Shown: piece after piece, positions 59,759 through 64,000 of the stretch
How the letters are laid out: the number at the start of each line of letters is the position of its first letter
Numbering within the stretch: the first letter of the stretch is position 1
Source: Desulfomicrobium apsheronum
GTDB taxonomy: Bacteria; Desulfobacterota; Desulfovibrionia; Desulfovibrionales; Desulfomicrobiaceae
NCBI RefSeq assembly: GCF_900114115.1
Contig: NZ_FORX01000010.1
Coordinates: forward strand, 1-64,000
DNA: 64,000 nt
Direction: 5' to 3'
Program-made: the position numbers and the translations under genes
The notes under the pieces: generated by a model
Database searches by the model: none
The model's input: only the letters and a program-made list of their open reading frames with translations
What the model was told of the DNA's origin: nothing

Positions 59759-60928
59759 CTAAACCTTGGCGGCGGTCTTCAGGTCCGCGACGGCATCGGT
59801 AACTTCCCAGGGGAAGATGAAATCCTCGCGGCCGAAATGGCCGTAGCAGGCGCTCTTCCTGTAGATGGGCTGGATCAGGTTGAGTCTTTTGATGATGTAG
59901 TAGGGGCGCAGGTCGAAGACCGTGCGCACGGCCTTGGTCAGGACCTCATCCGGGACGACGCCCGTGCCCCCGGTGGTGACCAGCACGGAAACCGGCTCGG
60001 CCACGCCGATGGCGTAGGCGATCTGCACTTCGCAGGTGCCCGCCAGGCCCGCGGCCACGATGTTCTTGGCCACGTAACGGGCCATGTAGGCGCCGGAGCG
60101 GTCGACCTTGGACGGATCCTTGCCCGAGAAGGCGCCGCCGCCGTGGTTGCCCATGCCGCCGTAGGTGTCGTTGATGATCTTGCGTCCGGTCAGGCCGCAG
60201 TCGGCCAGGGGGCCACCAGCCACGAAACGGCCCGTGGTGTTGATGTAGATGCGGGTGTTCGCGTCCATCATGTCCGCGGGCATGACCTTGGCGATGACCT
60301 CGCGCTTGATGCCCTCGACGATTTCCTCGTAGGTCACCTCGGGGGTGTGCTGGGAGGAGACGACCACGTTGTCGATGCGCACGGGCTTGCCCTTGCGGTA
60401 CTCGACGGAGACCTGGGTCTTGCCGTCGGGACGCAGGAAATTCAGGATGCCGGACTTGCGCACCTCCGCCAGACGGCGACTCAGGCCGTGGGCGTAGTAG
60501 ATGGGCGCGGGCATGAGCGCGCTCGTCTCCGTGGTGGCGTATCCGAACATCATGCCCTGGTCGCCGGCGCCCTGATCCTCGGGCTTGGCGCGGTCAACGC
60601 CCATGGCGATGTCCGGGGACTGCTTGTCGATGGAGGACAGCACCGCGCAGGTGTTGGCGTCAAAGCCCATGTCGGAGCTGACATAACCGATCTCGCGCAC
60701 CGTGGAGCGCACAATCTCGGGCAGGTCGGCATAGGCTTCGGTCGTGATCTCACCGGCGATGACGGCCATGCCGGTGGTGACCAGGGTCTCGCAGGCCACG
60801 CGGGAGCGGGGATCCTGGGCCAGCAGGCAGTCCAGCACGGCGTCGGAGATCTGGTCCGCGATTTTATCGGGGTGTCCCTCGGTCACGGACTCGGACGTAA
60901 ACAGATAATGATCGGCATTGAGAATCAT
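59759..60928 (-). CDS. metK: S-adenosylmethionine synthase
   Basis: A 389-residue cytosolic enzyme that makes SAM from methionine and [23 protein letters not shown] at the start carries the substrate and Mg sites. [13 protein letters not shown] near residue 118 and [19 protein letters not shown] near 262 are the two standard MetK signatures. AAGGAG lies upstream of the start. It follows ahcY by 30 nt in the same direction, so both are probably under the regulator gene sahR upstream. Confidence 0.97.
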   Translation of the reverse strand: MILNADHYLFTSESVTEGHPDKIADQISDAVLDCLLAQDPRSRVACETLVTTGMAVIAGEITTEAYADLPEIVRSTVREIGYVSSDMGFDANTCAVLSSIDKQSPDIAMGVDRAKPEDQGAGDQGMMFGYATTETSALMPAPIYYAHGLSRRLAEVRKSGILNFLRPDGKTQVSVEYRKGKPVRIDNVVVSSQHTPEVTYEEIVEGIKREVIAKVMPADMMDANTRIYINTTGRFVAGGPLADCGLTGRKIINDTYGGMGNHGGGAFSGKDPSKVDRSGAYMARYVAKNIVAAGLAGTCEVQIAYAIGVAEPVSVLVTTGGTGVVPDEVLTKAVRTVFDLRPYYIIKRLNLIQPIYRKSACYGHFGREDFIFPWEVTDAVADLKTAAKV

Positions 60929-60958
60929 GAAAAATCTCCTTCTTGCATGGGGAGGTTG

Positions 60959-62380
<1,422 letters not shown>

Positions 62381-62420
62381 GGTATCTCCTTTCCTTGGCT
62401 GTGGCCGTGGCCACCTGATG

Positions 62421-63356
62421 TTAAACTGAAAATTCTTCCCGGCGGGCGGTGATGACCATGAGGGTCAGCCCCAGATTGACGGGGTGTCGCTCGCAGCTCA
62501 GCTCCTGGAACCCGGCCTTCTCCATCCACGACTGCAGGTCGTCCGGGGAAAAACCGAGCCAGCGGTCGCCGTAGCGCGTGCGCAGGGTTTCGTTGTCGTG
62601 CAGCAGAAAATCCACCAGCACCGCCTGTCCTCCGGGGCGGACCACCCGGCCCATCTCGGCGATGCCGTCCTGGGGCGCGGCCAGATGGTGCAGCACCAGC
62701 GACATTATGGCCGCGTCCGCTTCTCCGTCGCGCAGGGGCAGATGTTCGAGGTCGCCGATGCGCAGGCTGACCTCAAGCCCCTCGGGCAGGAGCTTGGCCG
62801 CCGCGTCGAGCATGCGCGCAGAGTTGTCCACGCCGATGACGCATCCCGCTGCTCCGGCCAGATGCCCAAGCAGAAGGCCTGGGCCGCACCCCAGATCGAC
62901 CACAGTACCCCGCTGCGTCTCGGCGGCGGCAAGGCGCTTCATGATGGCCGGCCCAAGCGCGAAATCGCCGAGCATTTCGCGGCTCAGGCGGTTCCAGTCC
63001 GAAGCGATGCCGTCAAAAAAGTGGGTCGTTGAGCGACGGCGATCGTTCAGGACCTGTGCGGCGCGGTCCAAATCCTGACGGTGCTCGGGCAAATCCTTGA
63101 GTCCTTCCAGCACGGCCGCAAGCAATGCGCGAGAGCCGTTGGCCGATGAAGACGAGTAGAAGGCCCACAAGCCATGGCGTTGGCAAGCCACCAGCCCGGC
63201 GTCCATGAGGATTTTCAGATGCCGCGAGATACGCGACTGGCCCATGTCCAGAACCTGCACGATCTCACCCACGTTGAGCTCGTGGGCGGCGAGCACGCCG
63301 ATGAGGCGAAGCCTGGTTTCATCGGCCAGGGCCTTGGTCTGGGTCAGTAGTTTCAT
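62421..63356 (-). CDS. sahR: SahR-type regulator: ArsR HTH fused to SAM-methyltransferase-like domain
   Basis: A 311-residue protein. Residues 1-85 are an ArsR-type winged helix ([20 protein letters not shown] and [20 protein letters not shown]). Residues 135-300 are a class I methyltransferase fold with [20 protein letters not shown] near 153. This layout, next to ahcY and metK, is that of SahR, an ArsR-family repressor of the SAM cycle in Desulfovibrio and other proteobacteria that responds to S-adenosylhomocysteine. The methyltransferase fold would then serve as the sensor. A long dyad just upstream of the start fits an operator. Confidence 0.88.
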   Translation of the reverse strand: MKLLTQTKALADETRLRLIGVLAAHELNVGEIVQVLDMGQSRISRHLKILMDAGLVACQRHGLWAFYSSSSANGSRALLAAVLEGLKDLPEHRQDLDRAAQVLNDRRRSTTHFFDGIASDWNRLSREMLGDFALGPAIMKRLAAAETQRGTVVDLGCGPGLLLGHLAGAAGCVIGVDNSARMLDAAAKLLPEGLEVSLRIGDLEHLPLRDGEADAAIMSLVLHHLAAPQDGIAEMGRVVRPGGQAVLVDFLLHDNETLRTRYGDRWLGFSPDDLQSWMEKAGFQELSCERHPVNLGLTLMVITARREEFSV

Positions 63357-63380
63357 GAGTGGCGCATGTGGTTATTTTTA

Positions 63381-63402
63381 TATATCAAGATATCCTGATA
63401 TA
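63381..63402. promoter_or_regulatory. SahR-type operator
   Basis: TATATCA and TGATATA flank the palindromic core GATATC in a 22-bp near-perfect dyad, with one mismatched pair. It lies 25 bp upstream of the sahR start codon in an AT-rich stretch. The ATATCA-GATATC-TGATAT pattern agrees with what I recall of the SahR motif. Confidence 0.75.
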
Positions 63403-63479
63403 GGCACGCCTACATGCCCGCCGTGCAAAGGTCAAGAACCAGTCTTGCCTGGCACCGGCAAGACGGTTACTTAATAAAG

Positions 63480-63962
63480 ATGCATCAAAGACAAAAGAAA
63501 GTCCGCTCCGCGTCCGAGGCGCTCGGCACGGTCCTCGGCACGCCGGAGGCCGCCCTGGAGCTGGCCATTGCCCGGTTGTGGAGACACTGGCCCGAAATTC
63601 TCGGGGCGGAAATCGCCGAAATGATCCGCCCCCTGGGACACCGTAAAACCACCATGCTTCTTGGCGCGACCAACTCCATGGTCATGCAGGAATTTTCCTA
63701 TTTCGCGCAAAATATCCTGGACAAGGCCAACGGCTTTCTGGGCAACGCCTATTTTCAGAAGGTGCAGATCGAGCTCATGGCCGGCCGACCAGCCCTGGAT
63801 CAATCCTTGCTCCCAAAATTTCCGCCCCGCCCCGAGCCCCCCAAACCCGACATCCTCGGCAACCTTTTGCCCTGCATGGACCCGTCTTCGCCCGTGACGT
63901 CCTGCTACCGAGCCTACGTCAGGCATTTCCGCCCGGACCTCGAAATCCCGGAGGACGAATGA
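63480..63962 (+). CDS. DUF721 (DciA-like) protein
   Basis: A 160-residue protein. I chose ATG 63480, which follows AATAAAG; an upstream start in the same frame lacks support. RLWRHWPEILGAEIAEMIRPLG near residue 32 followed by LLGATNSMVMQEFSYFAQNI near 60 is the DUF721 core. DciA, a well-studied member, loads the replicative helicase; many other DUF721 proteins are uncharacterised. The C-terminal 60 residues are Pro-rich. The stop overlaps the next start codon as ATGA. Confidence 0.8.
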   Translation: MHQRQKKVRSASEALGTVLGTPEAALELAIARLWRHWPEILGAEIAEMIRPLGHRKTTMLLGATNSMVMQEFSYFAQNILDKANGFLGNAYFQKVQIELMAGRPALDQSLLPKFPPRPEPPKPDILGNLLPCMDPSSPVTSCYRAYVRHFRPDLEIPEDE

Positions 63963-64000
63963 ACAGACACGCGCTCTTTCTTGTCATCATTGCCCTGCTG
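63959..64000 (+). CDS. Start of a likely exported protein (cut by the window edge)
   Basis: ATG 63959 overlaps the DUF721 stop. Only 14 codons are visible: MNRHALFLVIIALL, a positive N-terminus followed by a hydrophobic run, as in a signal peptide or lipoprotein signal. No function can be given. Confidence 0.5.
   Translation, partial: MNRHALFLVIIALL

Overview
The window looks like the chromosome of an anaerobic, high-GC deltaproteobacterium of the Desulfovibrio/Desulfomicrobium type. I infer this from gene content: an orange-protein (ORP) type cluster of MinD-like ferredoxin-ATPases and NifX-fold proteins, many sigma54 regulators and two-component proteins, an FAD/Fe-S D-lactate dehydrogenase, an FmdE protein, a SahR-type regulator and a MucR regulator. 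No rRNA or species marker is present, so the genus is inference.

Layout. 1-1.9 kb is the end of an acquired island: two abutting transposase relics, a very AT-rich gene of unknown function, and short repeats that may be integrase arm sites, stopping at the 3' end of a tRNA-Pro gene. 2-9.3 kb holds a SAM hydrolase, cobS, a nitronate-monooxygenase-like flavoprotein, fliJ, motE, truA, a flagellin-like gene, a PagL-like lipid A deacylase and a DUF4197 protein. 9.4-16.4 kb holds a phosphohexomutase, D-lactate dehydrogenase, tatA, two thiol-redox proteins and a nitroreductase. 16.6-20.2 kb (minus) is an FmdE plus FecBCD-type uptake operon, possibly for molybdate or tungstate.

20.8-33.9 kb is the most unusual part. 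A small sigma54 activator faces a ten-gene operon that starts with a sigma54 promoter and a palindromic upstream site. The operon encodes a TSUP permease, a second membrane protein, a PAS protein with a degenerate AAA+ domain, a NifX-like protein, two histidine kinases, three single receivers, and an H-box protein without an ATPase domain. It converges on an ORP-type operon: two DUF134 regulators (one in frame with an ORP domain that has its own ribosome binding site), a Gly-rich protein, two ferredoxin-containing MinD ATPases, a NifX protein and a degenerate receiver. A second related group (Mrp ATPase, NifX-fold protein, PAS-sigma54 activator, MBL proteins) lies at 54.7-59.7 kb with its own sigma54 promoter. 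I infer that these genes form a signalling and assembly network around a metal-sulfur (Mo/Cu or Fe-S) protein.

34.3-46.5 kb is a liv-type ABC transporter operon combined with an acyl-CoA synthetase, a PaaK-like ligase, a CBS-ACT protein and an NtrC-type regulator/kinase pair. It is interrupted by a 180-bp tandem repeat carrying REP hairpins. 46.5-54.2 kb holds yajQ, mucR, an FMN glutamate-synthase-domain protein, a NarXL-like pair, a CNNM/CorC protein and a ccdAB toxin-antitoxin pair among REP copies. 59.7-63.4 kb is the sahR-ahcY-metK methyl-cycle operon with a clear operator. The window ends with a DUF721 gene and the start of a likely exported protein.
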